From: Talaromyces rugulosus
Lineage: Eukaryota; Ascomycota; Eurotiomycetes; Eurotiales; Trichocomaceae
Length of the DNA stretch: 64,000 nt
NCBI RefSeq assembly: GCF_013368755.1
Contig: NC_049562.1
Coordinates: 310,001 to 374,000 of the forward strand
Direction: 5' to 3'
Of this stretch, positions 21,723 to 33,787 are shown piece after piece; the stretch's first letter is position 1; every line of letters begins with the position of its first letter. Under the pieces are notes generated by a model, which was not told the origin of the DNA, searched no databases, and saw nothing but the letters and a program-made list of their open reading frames with translations. A program made the position numbers and the translations under genes.

Positions 21723-22974
21723 CTATCCCCTCTTTTAGGCCATGTTTGTCTTTAAGTATGCTATTATCTCCTCTATTTAGTATAAATCTGTCCTTCTCTA
21801 CTGCCTTTAACTATTCCTAGAGGTATTTTAATGGTCCTAGCTTCTCTAAATAATAGTTATAATACTTTTTTAACATGATAGAAGTATTCTTGAAATTTCT
21901 AACTAGATACTATTCTATATCGATATTATAATCTAACTATTTTATCTAATAATAAAGCTTTTTTTAGTATATCTAGACGTCTAATACTTTTTTAACTACC
22001 TATTTATCCTGTCTATTCACCTCAATAGGCTCTGCCAGCTCTTCTAGCTATCCTAGTAATGGTTCTGTAATTGCTACTTACCTCAGTTTCTTTAGTAAGA
22101 ATATAGGATACACATTGATCCTGTCTGGTAATTCTAGTTCAAAAAAGTTGCTAATTCGCTTCTTAATTTAGTATAGACTATTTGCCTAGATATCCAGCTT
22201 CCTACTAGGCTATCCTGTTTCCTAGTGCTTTATAATAACCATAATATAATTATCTATATCAAAGTTAAGTGGTCAACGCTTCTTATTAGCTATCAACTGC
22301 TATCGCTTTTAACTCTTCTAGAGGTTCATCCTCACCACTTTCTAAATACTATGTATTTGACCTAGCTATAACTTAATATCCTCTTTATTTAGGATTAGTT
22401 TCCTTAATAGTTCAAGTGACTTCTAATTAAATAAGATATATAGCTGGTATCCCCTTTTAACCATGAATAACGACAGTTTAATTGACTCTTAAGATAGGGT
22501 TGCTGCTATATAATCTATTATTAATAATCAATCTGACCAGTCGTCCTGCACATAATTTATAAATACTCTTAGCTTCTATGATAAGTACTAATTAGTGATC
22601 TTTATCTATTTATTAGTCTAAGGATAATACGCAGTTAACAGCTTTAGCTTAATTTTAAGATAGCGGTATATCTCTGATTAGAATTCTAATATAAATTGAC
22701 TATCCCTGTCTAATATAATAAAATTAGGAGGTTTTATCCAGTAGAACACATTCTTTAACTATAACTAGGCTATTTCCTTAGCTATAGTCTCTTTCTAATA
22801 AGGTATTGATATTAATACTTTACTAAGTTAGTCCACAATTATAAATACTATATTATATCTTTTACAGTTCTATAAGTAAGTTATAAAATCTATTAAAATA
22901 TATTACTAAGATTGATTTAAGATAGATAATAGGTTTAGTAGTCCAGAAAACAGATCTCTCTAAGTATTCATCTA
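21723..22974 (-). pseudogene. Element A: integrase C-terminus and chromodomain remnant
   Basis: Minus-strand translation with many RIP stops. Near 21830-22010 it still shows a chromodomain pattern: an acidic start, VxKILDxR, then LYYRVKWL and an IEWY-like end. This places A among fungal chromoviruses, whose chromodomain guides integration to methylated-H3K9 chromatin. Upstream (rightward) are remnants of the integrase C-terminal part. Confidence 0.65.
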
Positions 22975-22982
22975 CTTATATA
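22975..22982. repeat. 8 bp target-site duplication, left of the hAT
   Basis: CTTATATA, repeated exactly at 26797-26804. Eight bases is the duplication length made by hAT transposases. Confidence 0.9.
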
Positions 22983-23150
22983 TAGTCTTCCGCACGACCC
23001 AGTAAAACCCAGACCCAACCCAGACCCAACCCAGACTGGGTTGGGTTTTGGGTCAAACATGTCGACCCAGTAATGGGTCTGGGTTGGACTGGGTAACCCA
23101 GTACTGGGCCTGGGGCCCCAAATTGGGTTACAAACATAACAAATATACCA
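22983..23150. repeat. hAT left terminus: TIR plus CCCAG/CTGGG subterminal repeats
   Basis: About 165 bp with more than a dozen GACCCAG, AACCCAG or CTGGGTT units in both orientations. In hAT elements such subterminal repeats are transposase-binding sites. Confidence 0.75.
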
Positions 23151-23266
23151 AGAATTCTAATTGCATAACTTATGCATTTTGTAGTTGTATTTTTGAGTAT
23201 TTACTTTACAGATTTATTAGGAAAAAAGGTAAAAGAAAAGCCTTTATTTAGAATTTACATATTTAA

Positions 23267-25880
23267 CTAATGATATTCAAATATATCATCTTCCCGGCTC
23301 TTACGTTTCCGCCCTGATACCCGTGTCTGTGTACAGGTTGGTGGTAATGACGGTGAGCCTGGACTATCTGGTTCAGCAGCAGATAAGGAAGTCGTATCTA
23401 GTCCTATATCCTCCATTTCATTCTCTGGTCCATTTTCTAGCTCATCCTCTTGCTCCTCTGTATCACTAATTGGATTGATCTCATCCTTGTTAAGCTTCTC
23501 TTCCCTTTCTTCTTTCGCCGCCTCAAGCTCATCCTGTGAGAAGAATTTTTCAAGAAGCTTTGCTTCCTGTGCCTCTATATCGAATTTGGATGTACAAAGA
23601 AACATCATCAACTCCTCAATCGTCTCGGTCTTCATTCTCCCACGACGATAGTGACAAACATCTCGAGCAGTATTAAAGAGGCGTTCCACTCCTGCACCAG
23701 TGGCTGGGAAGGAGAGCGCATCTCGCGCAAGGGCGGCAATAGCTGGAAAGCGATATTGATGCTCTTTCCAAAAGATAAGTGGCCCAACAGAAACAGTATC
23801 TAGTTTAAGATTAGTGAACTAGCAATACATAGGTAGTGGATAATCACTGACCACTATCAAGATATTGACTAATTTCATCAGTCATCGCTCGTGGCTGTAT
23901 ATCCTTTCCATCAAGCATCTCCTCCAGCCTTGAGCTTGGTTGAGCTGCAGTGTGAGAGCTGTATGCATCCTGGCTTTGACTTTTTACTTGCGCTTGGTAT
24001 GGGATGAGGGCTTGCTGAAAGGCGTTGCGATAGATATCTCGCCACTTCTGATCCCAATCGCTAGAGAGAAAGAATCTAAATTTATTCACTGGTGCAAGCA
24101 TCGTACTGACGGCATAGATATGCCCTCGAATAGTATCGGTTTGAGCGTAGTACTCATCAAGCTTGGTCCGTCCAGCGTCCAGTGCGTCCAGCATTTGTTT
24201 CTTCCATGGGACACGCTTCCGTTGTAGCTGTGTCTGTGATCGCTCAAGATGATCAAAAAGTCGGTTGTAAATCTTGAACACATAGTGGGCAGTGACGTCT
24301 CGAGTCTTTGATAACTGGGTTGTATAATCGAAGAACGGCTCAGTGATACAGAGAAGATAGTCAATTTGGCGCCACTCGTGCTCGCTAAGTAGCATCTCCT
24401 CACAGTCATACTCTGCACAAAATAAAGAGAAGATAGCACGTAGCCGTTTGGCCCGGCGAAGCATAAGAAATGTAGAATTCCATCGTGTTTTCACATCTTG
24501 GATGGGAACAATCTTGACGTTTGTTGTCTGAAGATTGTAGAATGTCTCTCGGCGCTGGGGGCTTGCATTTATATAAATTGCAAGATAACGTACTTTGTTC
24601 AATGTAGAAGAGATCTGACATTGCTTCGCATTCTCTTGAACCAGCCTGGACTGACTCTCTGTCCACTTTGTCTCCGCGGATTCATTGGATGGAACTGCCT
24701 TAATCCGAACAAGAAGCTGATTAAGACTGAGCTGGATAACATGGGCAAGGCATGGTATTCGTGTAATAATGACACCATCTGATAAAGCTTGTTGGAGAGA
24801 CGCAGCTAATGCCTTATTGTTTGATGCATTATCTGTGGTCAGCCCAAACACTCTATCTTCAATGTTGTTCTCTACCAGGGTTTCCATCAGAACACCACTT
24901 AAGTAAGACCCCGTATGTGTACCGTGAAGTGGCTTAAAACCAAGAAGCACCTCACGATAAACCCAATCACTGTCGATAAAATAACCAGTGATCGCCATAA
25001 ATGCCTGCGAGAATGGAGATGTCCAACAGTCAAGCGCAATAGATATCTTTGAACCAGCAGGTAGCGTACGAAGAACCCGCTGCTGCCGGTCTTTGACCAA
25101 GCTCCCTAATCGGCGACGGATTGTATCGGCAGACGGGATCACTGGAGCGACAAGAGCAGAACGCGCTTTGTAGATAATCCGCTTAAATGATGGATGCTCG
25201 ATGAGGTGGAATGGTAGCCGATTGAGAGTCAGGAATTGCAAGATATCGTCTTCCCAGTCCTCTTGTAAAAAGGGTATATCTGCTGAGATTTCGCCCTAGG
25301 AAGACATACCATAGATTAGTATCTAAGTATCGTTTCACAGTCTAAAACATACCTCTTTTTGGAGAAACTTTGTAATCTCTGCCTTCTTTCCCTTCTCCGA
25401 CCGTAGGCACCCAGCTGTCTTCAGATGTTTCTGGATTGTTGATGTGCCGTGATACTGCGCTTTGCCGGAACTGTTCAGACTCAGGGAATAAGGATGCTCA
25501 AGAATCTTTCCACAGCGTTTGCACATGACCTTTGGTGTGCCATCTACACCCTCAGCAACCTGGTTGTAGCTATTCCAGATCACCGTGTGGCGATGTGAAT
25601 CCCAGTTGATCTTTCTTTTCCGCCCATAGTCCGTCTGTAACCACCAGTCGATAAACTCGTTGTGTGACATCTTGTCGTAGAGAACAAACCTATTCCGGCG
25701 ATCAGGTCCAACACGTATCAAAGAAGGAGGAACGAGGAGGTCATCTGGCCGGTGGAAGCCAGAATCAATTGTATGATGACTTGCGGATGGAGTGATTTGT
25801 TGCGTTGAGAGAGATGGAAGATCATCAATATCTCCACTATAAAGTGACGATGTGAAGTCGGAAAGCTGGCTTTGAGACAT
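23267..25880 (-). CDS. hAT transposase (three exons, intact)
   Basis: Exons on the minus strand: 25880-25353, 25295-23852 and 23799-23267; 834 aa without stop or frameshift. Introns are 57 bp (GTATGT to TAG) and 52 bp (GTCAGT to TAG). Domains: a BED-type zinc finger in the first 160 residues (Cys120, Cys123, His152, Cys158) for DNA binding; the RNase H-like catalytic core with ALDCWTSP (Asp265 as first acidic residue), TTDNASNN (second Asp) and CLAHVIQL, all hAT signatures; and the C-terminal dimerisation domain with FPATGAGVERLFNTARD. The last 70 residues are acidic and end in a basic KRKSRED segment, a possible nuclear localisation signal. The intact frame in a RIPed neighbourhood suggests recent activity. 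Confidence 0.92.
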
Positions 25881-26044
25881 GACAAAAGATATGTAAGCAT
25901 CACGAAGGGGAGAGGTAAAGGGAAAATATGAATAACATACTGAGATGGAAAAGCACTACAATTAGAAAAATGAGAAAAATGAGAAAGTCAAGTTAATTGA
26001 TATGTCAGATGGAATGAATCCTTGTCCTCTCATTCATTGGTTTG

Positions 26045-26190
26045 GTATACTGATATTATGTGGACCTAATGCATTATCCCTGTAATAACCCAGTAATAGC
26101 CCAGAGACAACCCAGAGAACCCAGTCAAGGCCCAGTCAAACCCCAGTCAAACCCCAATTCCCACCCCAGTTTCCCCAAGCCTAGCCAAAA
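26045..26190. repeat. hAT internal CCCAG repeat cluster
   Basis: About eight CCCAGT or CCCCAGT-like units in one orientation, upstream of the transposase start and 600 bp inside the right end. It may be further transposase-binding sites overlapping the transposase promoter region. Confidence 0.55.
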
Positions 26191-26639
26191 AAATTCATCC
26201 CGTCCTACTTTCAAAGTTGAAGCCTTCGACTTAAATGTAGATATCTAGGTATTCTGACAAGCGTCGGAATTATCAATAGAACGGTTTGATATTCTGACAA
26301 CAGTAGAACATTTAAACAGTTCAATACATTCTAATATTCCCCGAAATATTTATTTGATTCATGTAGAAATGTATAATGTGTGAATATATGTTTAACATAT
26401 ATAACTACATCGGTACGACGATAGATGCGCATTTTCCCACCACACCGTAGATACGGCCTTTCCATGTAGAACGAGGCATTGTAAAAGATAAGCAACAGTG
26501 AATTCGATATGCCCTTTTCATATTTAAGAAATTCCTTAAAGATTTCATTGATTTCCTGGTAGAAAGTGTTCTATTTCAGTGTAAACATCAAAACGGGAAA
26601 AATGACGGCGTGTAATTTAAATAATTATACCATAATTTA

Positions 26640-26796
26640 TGCCGGAACTGGGTCGAAATGGGTTATTTCTGGGTTTTCTGGGGCCCCAGTGACTGGGCCT
26701 GGGTTGGGCCTGGGTTATGAAGCTTCGACCCAGACCCAGACCGGGTTGGGTTTTGGGTCGTGACCTTCGACCCAAAATGGGTTATGCGGAAGTCTA
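26640..26796. repeat. hAT right terminus: TIR plus CTGGG/CCCAG subterminal repeats
   Basis: Mirror of the left end, with TGGGTT, GGGCCTGGGTT and GACCCAG units, ending TGCGGAAGTCTA at 26796. Confidence 0.75.
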
Positions 26797-26804
26797 CTTA
26801 TATA
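26797..26804. repeat. 8 bp target-site duplication, right of the hAT
   Basis: CTTATATA, identical to 22975-22982. Confidence 0.9.
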
Positions 26805-28283
26805 CTATACAGTTATCTAGATAACAGTTTATATCCTTACTCCATAACTCTTAATAATAATATTCTTTAACTAAGCTCTAAGTCTTTGTTCTTCTAGAAT
26901 AGATAGTAGATAGTTAATAATAAATTTTATCTAATAAATATATACACAGATCTCCTTCTTTAGAAATATATAAATAGCCTTTGAATAGTACTATCTTATT
27001 AATAATTTACCAGTCTTTTCTTAAGTGTTCTACTTATTTCTTTACTTTAGCTATAGCAGTATATTGCTTATTAGCTATTATAGCGCAAGGCACTAGATTA
27101 ATCTCAGCTATAACTATATAGACTTCTACTCCTAGATTATTAGCCTATAGATACTTTCTATAGTTTAGTTCCTTAATGATTCTACTATTTAAGACTTCTT
27201 CTAAAAGTAAAATCCTCTTTTAATAGTCTAGATTACCTATCTCATTACCATATTATCAGGTTAAAATATCTATAAATATATTAGCTTTACCTAGTTAATA
27301 CTTTAGAGTGAAGTAAAACTTATATAAGAATTTATATTATCTTACTTATCAGACATTTAATGACTTTATAGACATAAAGTATTCAAGAGCTTGGTAATTA
27401 GATAGAATCTTAAACTACTTCTTTTCTTAAAGCTTTATCAACTCAGGTCTCTATTCTTTTAAAGCCTTAATGATCGTGAGTATCTCTTTATTATGAATAT
27501 CATAATTCTTTTTAGCTGGTATTATTGTTGCTAAATAGAATACTACTAGATACTATTTATTATCCTTATAACACTGTGACAAGATCACTACAACCACCCC
27601 ATCAAAAGCATCTATTTCTACCTATGTTGATTGCTCTAGTTGGTAGTAGCATAATACTAGAGCTTTAATTAACAACTTCTTTAGTTTCTTAAATGCTAGT
27701 TTGCAGTTGCTGTCTTAGATAAAGAGGATATCTATCTAAGTTAAGCGGTTCAGGGGTTTGACTATCTAATTATATTTCTATATAAACTTCCAGTAGAAGT
27801 TGCAGAACCCTAGAAACGATTGTACTCCTCGCACAGTTCCTAGGACCATCTATTTTAGGATAATATTGATCTTAGTCAGGTCAACCTTGATTTTTTCTGG
27901 CGTGACGATGAATCCTAGATATTATATAATTTTGATATAGAATTCGCATTTATAGATTGCAGCCTGTAGTCTAGCTGCTCTCAGTCTTTTTAATACGAAT
28001 TTTATATATATCTGATACTTAAGCTTATTTTTACTGTAAATTAGTAGGTTATTGATAAATATTACTAGAAACTTGTCAAGACAGTCTATAAAAATATTAT
28101 TTATTAGTTGCTGAAAAGTTACTAGTCTATTTATTAATTTAAAAGATATCATTTTATACTTATATATTCTATATCAATATTAAAAGGTTGTCAAGTCCTC
28201 TAACTCTGAGCTTATTCTAATATGATAAAAACCTTGCCATATATCCAATTTAGTAAATATCTTTGCCTTACTCAGCCGCTCAA
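26805..28283 (-). pseudogene. Element A: integrase, RNase H and reverse transcriptase remnant
   Basis: The minus-strand frame with RIP stops still reads as Gypsy pol. RNase H-like sequence lies near 27360-27560. The RT palm lies in the open stretch 27922-28152, where the usual YLDD-type motif now reads FINN in FINNLLIYSKN. Both catalytic Asp are replaced by Asn through G-to-A changes on the coding strand, so the enzyme is dead. The frame is cut by B1 at 28284 and resumes at 33788. Confidence 0.75.
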
Positions 28284-28540
28284 TGTTACGGGCTAGGTCC
28301 CGTCTTACTGGCCTTATGTAGGTCCAGGAATTGAGTAGATTCAAACGTGAGAAAGAGAAGGAAAAGGTTCGCAGAGGTTCGCATTATCAAATGTCGATAT
28401 AGATGAGTATAGATCCCAGGGACACCCTAGCGAATCTGGTGTAGCGTCAGAAGATTCTTCTATAACAAACCAGATATGGACCAGATGCGGTTATTCTACA
28501 AAAGCGAAGCCTAAGTATCCTAGAGACTAAGACCCTAACA
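28284..28540 (-). repeat. 3' LTR of B1
   Basis: 257 bp, TGTTACGGGC to CCCTAACA. The left (outer) half is intact; the right (inner) half has many transitions. Confidence 0.93.
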
Positions 28541-31500
28541 TTACTTCCCCCCTTCAGCAAAGGCGTTATAATATTAAAGCCAATAGTCAAATACTTTAAT
28601 ATCTTCCATAGACCAGGCAGGTTCCTATATAAATCATATATATCCGGTCCAACAGACAAGGTATTACTTCATATGTCCACAATCCCAATATATAGTCTAT
28701 TCATCGAGTATACTATCAACTAGATACTCTTCATTACCTTCTACTAAATATGCTGGTAGCTGGTAATCATGTCGGGTCTATAAAGGGAGCGGACATATAC
28801 CCACAGGGCAAAGAAGCGTCATATAAAAAACATCATGAATAGTTCCAAAGACATTAAGTCAGTATACATAGAATCCCACTTTCTCTAGTATAGTATATTT
28901 CATATGTCGGATATCCAGCTTCTTTAAAGATCATTCAATCCGAATGTTCCAAAGATCTAACCATATCTTCTATCCTACTTTATACTCCAAAAGAGTCTCT
29001 TGACAACAGTTCACACTATCTTCCATTCACTGCTGCGCTGAGACAAGCTCAGTCTGCACTATATTAAAGGCCTGCCATAGCTTAGTAACTATATCATTTA
29101 CATATTCAGCAGCAGGTCTTTACTGCTCAGATATGGGGATAACTTCATCTAACTAGAGTGATTCAACGTTGTATCCATGGGTTAGAAAGAAAAGGCTAAT
29201 ACTAGTTACAGTAGCATCACACCCATTTATTACGAGTTACATAATTGCGGTTAGTAAACTCCAGTCAGTTTAGAGGTAGATATAGAAATTCCATAGATAT
29301 TCTTCTACTATAGAGTTAACACATTCCGTCTGTCCATCAGTTTGGGGGTGATACGCGGTTAATAATTGTCTTATAATCTTTAGATGTTCATATACACCTT
29401 TCTAAAGATCATTAATAAATTACGTGCCCCAATCTAATATAATGCTGCTAGACAGCCTATATTTGTGTATAAATCGATCAACGAACTTCAATATCACTAT
29501 CTCAGTATCTATGTGTTTGCATAATACCAATATAATCCCTTTTCCCAGTCAGTCAACGATTACCATGAGATTCATATTCCTGTCAGACATTGGGAGTTTC
29601 TCTATAAAATCTATACTAATATCTCACCACATTCACGAGGAAACAGGGAGTGGTTTTAATAACCTTTATCAGTGTTATCTCTATACGGTGTTTATACCAT
29701 ATTTGTCACAGTTATTCACAAACCTTCAGATATCCTTAGATAGGTTCAGCTAATATAGTTGTCAGGCCATGATAGCATAGATTATGTTTTGGCTTGGGTG
29801 TCTGGTGAGATAGGAGTCATGTGTATCTTATATAATACAAGTGTAGAGTGATTTGCTGTTTGATACCCATTGTCGGTTTTGAAATAGTAACTGGTCTGCT
29901 GCATCAATCATGCATTTAGATACCATAGTGTGAAGTTATAGATCTTGAGGGAACCGCAGAAGCTTCTGGCGTACAGCCTCTTTGATTCGTTCATAATTCT
30001 TATCCTTGGCTTCGGCTAGTCGCCACTATTCTCCAATTGATATTAAGTGCTCTATGTGGGTAGTATAGATATAGGGTTCAGGTATAATGTTCAATAAGCG
30101 ACCTTAGAGAGGTTGTTCTGGATAGTCTCTCCATACCTTATTAAGGTTGATAAAACGCTTATTTTAGTATACTAGGCGTTTATCATCAATCCCATCAGGC
30201 ATATCTTGCAAGTGTCACGATAGTGTATCAGGTCTAGCAGCTAATCGCCCTAGCTAGTATTAAAGCTTATAGTTAAAGCATGAGAGTATACCAGCCTATC
30301 TTATTTATCTTTTATTTAACCGTCAAAGCTACATGAAATATTTAAGATTTCAGTAGTTAGTCAGGATAGTAAACTCCTTAGTATTAATTAGTTCAGGTTC
30401 CTATTACTTTAGATATGCTATTATCACCAATAGCTTTTTATTATAGATCTCATAATTATACTCTGCAGACGTGCACTTTTAGGAGAAATAGGTGCAGGTT
30501 TATAGGAGTCCTTTATTATTATACTATAATAATATCCCCCCTATAACATATCCCAAAGAGTTAGCTTCCACAATTATATCCTGCTTGGGGTCAAATTGTA
30601 CTAATATTAGATCATTTATAAACATTTACTTTAGTTGTTCAAAGGCTTTATTAACGGCCTTGGTCTAAATAAAGATAGTTCTTTTTTTAGTTAGTTCTAT
30701 CAGTAGACAGATTATGTTGGAATATCTTTAGATAAACTATCAGTAGAAATTTGTAAATCCTAGGAATGATTGTATATCTTTTACACACATTAGGGCTTTC
30801 TATTCTAAAATAGTAGAGACTTTCGCGGGATCTATTCAGATCCTTTTTCTAGCTTCTAATATAAATCTAAGGTATTTTATTATCTACACCTCGAACTCGC
30901 ATTTATTGATATCTAGCTGTAGTCCTATAGTATATAGATATTCTAGCATCCTTATTATCTGTTTCCAATGGTACGCACAGCTGCTTTCTGTAAAGATAAG
31001 CACGTCATTTAGATAGATAGATATAAAGTCATCTAGAAACTTACAAAGGGTCTAATTAATATATTGTTAAAATATGCTCAACACATTAATAAGGCCAAAA
31101 GGTATTATTAACCATTTATAGAATCTAAATCTGGTTTAGAAAGCTGTCTTCCACTTGTCTTCTTTAGCAATATGTATCTTATAGAAAGCCACTATAACAT
31201 TAAGTTTTGTAAACCATTAGGTTTTAGATATTCGTTGTAGAGTCTTATATATTAATAGTAGTGGATATCAGTCCCTTTTTATCATAGCATTGAGCGCCTA
31301 ATAATTAACGCAGAAGTATAGTCCTCCTCCAGGTTTCCTTACAAACAATACCGGTGCTATAGCAGGCGAGTTGCTCATATATATAAAGTCCTTCGATAGT
31401 AAGTTATAGAGAGTTTTCTATAGAACCAGCAGTTCTTTCTATAATATATTATAGAGAGGACCCTATAGTATCTCTAGCTTGCACCTCTTCATGTTGGCAT

Positions 31501-33525
31501 CAATTAGTTCAATCTGATGGTCGATATTCGGACGTAACAGTAGTAGTTTATTAGTTTTCTTTAGGTCAAATAGTTCCAAGAACTCATGGTAATACTTAGA
31601 TAGCTTATTCCCTGGGTCTATCTGTAGTTTTGGGGCCAAAGTTTTCTTAATATTCTGTATAGAGACTGCAAATATATTAATCTCCTTTTTTCTGCTTCGC
31701 ATCCTTTTCAAAGTATTCACCGTAGTTATACTGATCTGTTGGGGGGTATACTTAGGTTATAATAGGTTCTTTTTATTAACAGATATTCTATTCCTAAATT
31801 CTAGTTAGCCTTTAGTGGCGTCAATTCTTACATGTTGGTGTTCTATCTATAGAAGACCTAATATTATATCATATTTGTACTTCGGAACTATATAGAAATA
31901 GGCTTTCTTTTGTATATTTCCCTTAATATCTAATATCACGTATGTAATTTCTTTGATATATTAAGGTGCTGAATCATTATATCCTTTAATAGATTAAGGT
32001 TTAATAGTGCTATAATTCAGCTTTTTCTTTTGAGTGAAAGTCTCTTTGATGATCCTATAGATAAGGCACCCACTATTAATTAAAGTATTGGCATTGGTTC
32101 TATAGTCTAACTATACATCTATATTGAATGAGGGTCTATTAAACTTTCTAACTATCTTTTTAAAATTCTTAAAGTTACAAGCTATTTTACATTTTAGCTT
32201 CTATAGGCGATTTTATATAAAAGCTACTCTTTTAACTTTAATATGCTATCTAAGCCTGTATTAAATTTAGTTTTATTCTTTTTTACTCTGGTGTTAAATA
32301 TTTTTATAAATGTATCATATTTCTTCTTACCACAGTTTCTTGGAGATGGCGCCTGATGGAGCAGCACAGGTTTAGGGTAGTATTGGGCAATATGACCTGG
32401 TTTTCCATATTAAAAATAGTTGTCTGTTCTAACAGTATTAATTAGCAGGCCTATAGATGTCTAGTCTATAATTTGGAACTATCTTCTATCAAAAAAGGTT
32501 CCTTTTATAAGTAAATAGAAAATATTCTATTTATATTAGAACTAGATATTATCAATTTTTTTTAGCTCTTTAAAGTTGTTTGCTACTCAGTGTAAACATT
32601 TGTAGAAAGCTTTATATTATTTTAATATATCACTTTTAATAGTTATATACCTTATTTCTTAGTTAATCATGGTTTTCAGTTGTAAGATTTTTATATTATT
32701 AGTCTATGATTGATCTTCTATAAGAAATAATATCTATTTAAATTCGTTGATAAAGTCTTAGAAAGAGATATACCTCTATTGTATATAGTTAAGTTTAAGG
32801 TTCACCTTCTCCACAAGTTAATAATCTTTAAACAGCACGTTAAGATATGTAAAGAAAGCTTCTAGTATAGTAGGGATGACTATATTTATGTTCTTATAAA
32901 GCCGCATCCAGGGGTAGATCTTTATCTGGGTCTTTCCTGCCAACTATCTATAGGCGTACCATAGTTACTTATATAGTCCTCCAATCGCTAATATATCGAC
33001 CATTAATTTTATATATAGAATTGCTATAAACTACATATATCATAAATAATCAGAGTTGTTATATTTATTAGGATAGTCAAGGGAGTGACGCAGTTTATTT
33101 GTACTATACATAGGGATTACCGATGGTATGGCATCAGTAGAGACCTCGGGCATAGGTAGTTTGGTTGTATTATTAACTTATCCTTTGATATATAATAGAC
33201 AAGCGAATATATTTATTAAAAAGAGTTCTATTTATTGCATTTATTCCAATAATAGCTGGTTCAGTTCCAAAGATATACCCCTTCAGTCTAGGCCATTCCT
33301 TAGTAGGCTATTCGTTATAATGGGGAAATTTCTTAATGCTCAATTCAATCATCAAAAAGCAGCAATATAATAATTTAATCCTCTGAATAAAGAGAGTTGG
33401 TACAGTTCTCAAAAGCTCAACTCAAACAAACAAAGAGCAATCATATAGCTCAACCCTTCAGGTGAGGGGAGTGGCGCGTTCTCGACCCTTTAAATAGAGA
33501 AAAGGGGTGAGACATTCAAATCTAA
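28541..33525 (-). pseudogene. B1 gag-pol, destroyed by RIP
   Basis: The minus-strand translation is full of stops but recognisable. The gag lies at about 33100-32300 with a zinc-knuckle relic (YFxYGKPGHIAQYYP in place of a CCHC pattern, about 32360-32420). The protease-RT junction is in the open stretch 31720-31463 (RPNIDHQIELI). The RNase H block is near 30530-30400 (KLLVIIAYLK and the NYEIYNK pattern). No chromodomain was recognised. Stops and Cys-to-Tyr changes fit RIP on both strands. Confidence 0.8.
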
Positions 33526-33782
33526 TATTACAGGCTAGATCCCGTCTTACTGGCTTTATATAGGTCTAGGAATTAAGTAGATTCAAATATGAGAAAAAGA
33601 AGGAAAAGATTTGCAGGGGTTTATATTATCAAATATCAATATAGGCGAGTGTAGGTCCCGGGGGCGTCCTAGCAAATCTAGTATAGTGTCAGAGGATTCT
33701 TCTATGGCGAACCAGATGCGGACCAGATACGGTTATTCTACGAGAGCGAAGCCTGAGTATCCCAGGGGCTAAGACCCTAACA
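33526..33782 (-). repeat. 5' LTR of B1
   Basis: 257 bp partner of 28284-28540; here the right (outer) half is intact and the left (inner) half mutated. Confidence 0.93.
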
Positions 33783-33787
33783 CTCAA

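Larger units (their letters stand above)
22983..26796 (-). mobile_element. hAT-superfamily DNA transposon, apparently intact and un-RIPed
   Basis: 3814 bp, bounded by imperfect TIRs (TAGTCTTCCGCACGACCCA on the left; TAGACTTCCGCATAACCCA read inward on the right) and a perfect 8 bp duplication. It carries one transposase gene on the minus strand. Base composition and codon use are normal in contrast to the RIPed DNA on both sides, so it inserted after RIP had acted on element A. Both ends are packed with CCCAG/CTGGG motifs. Confidence 0.93.
28284..33782 (-). mobile_element. Element B1: Gypsy-type LTR retrotransposon
   Basis: 5499 bp with 257 bp LTRs and target duplication CTCAA (28279-28283 and 33783-33787). 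A purine tract (GAAGGGGGGAAGTAA on the minus strand) abuts the left LTR, so that is the 3' LTR and the element reads on the minus strand. It lies inside the RT of element A. It is the same family and exactly the same length as B2. Confidence 0.92.

Noticed and set aside
29424..29753. Plus-strand ORFs in B1 and B2 (29424-29753, 50837-51124, 53018-53308)
   Set aside because: Complements of the pol of minus-strand B elements; RIP removes stop codons in some antisense frames, giving long chance ORFs.
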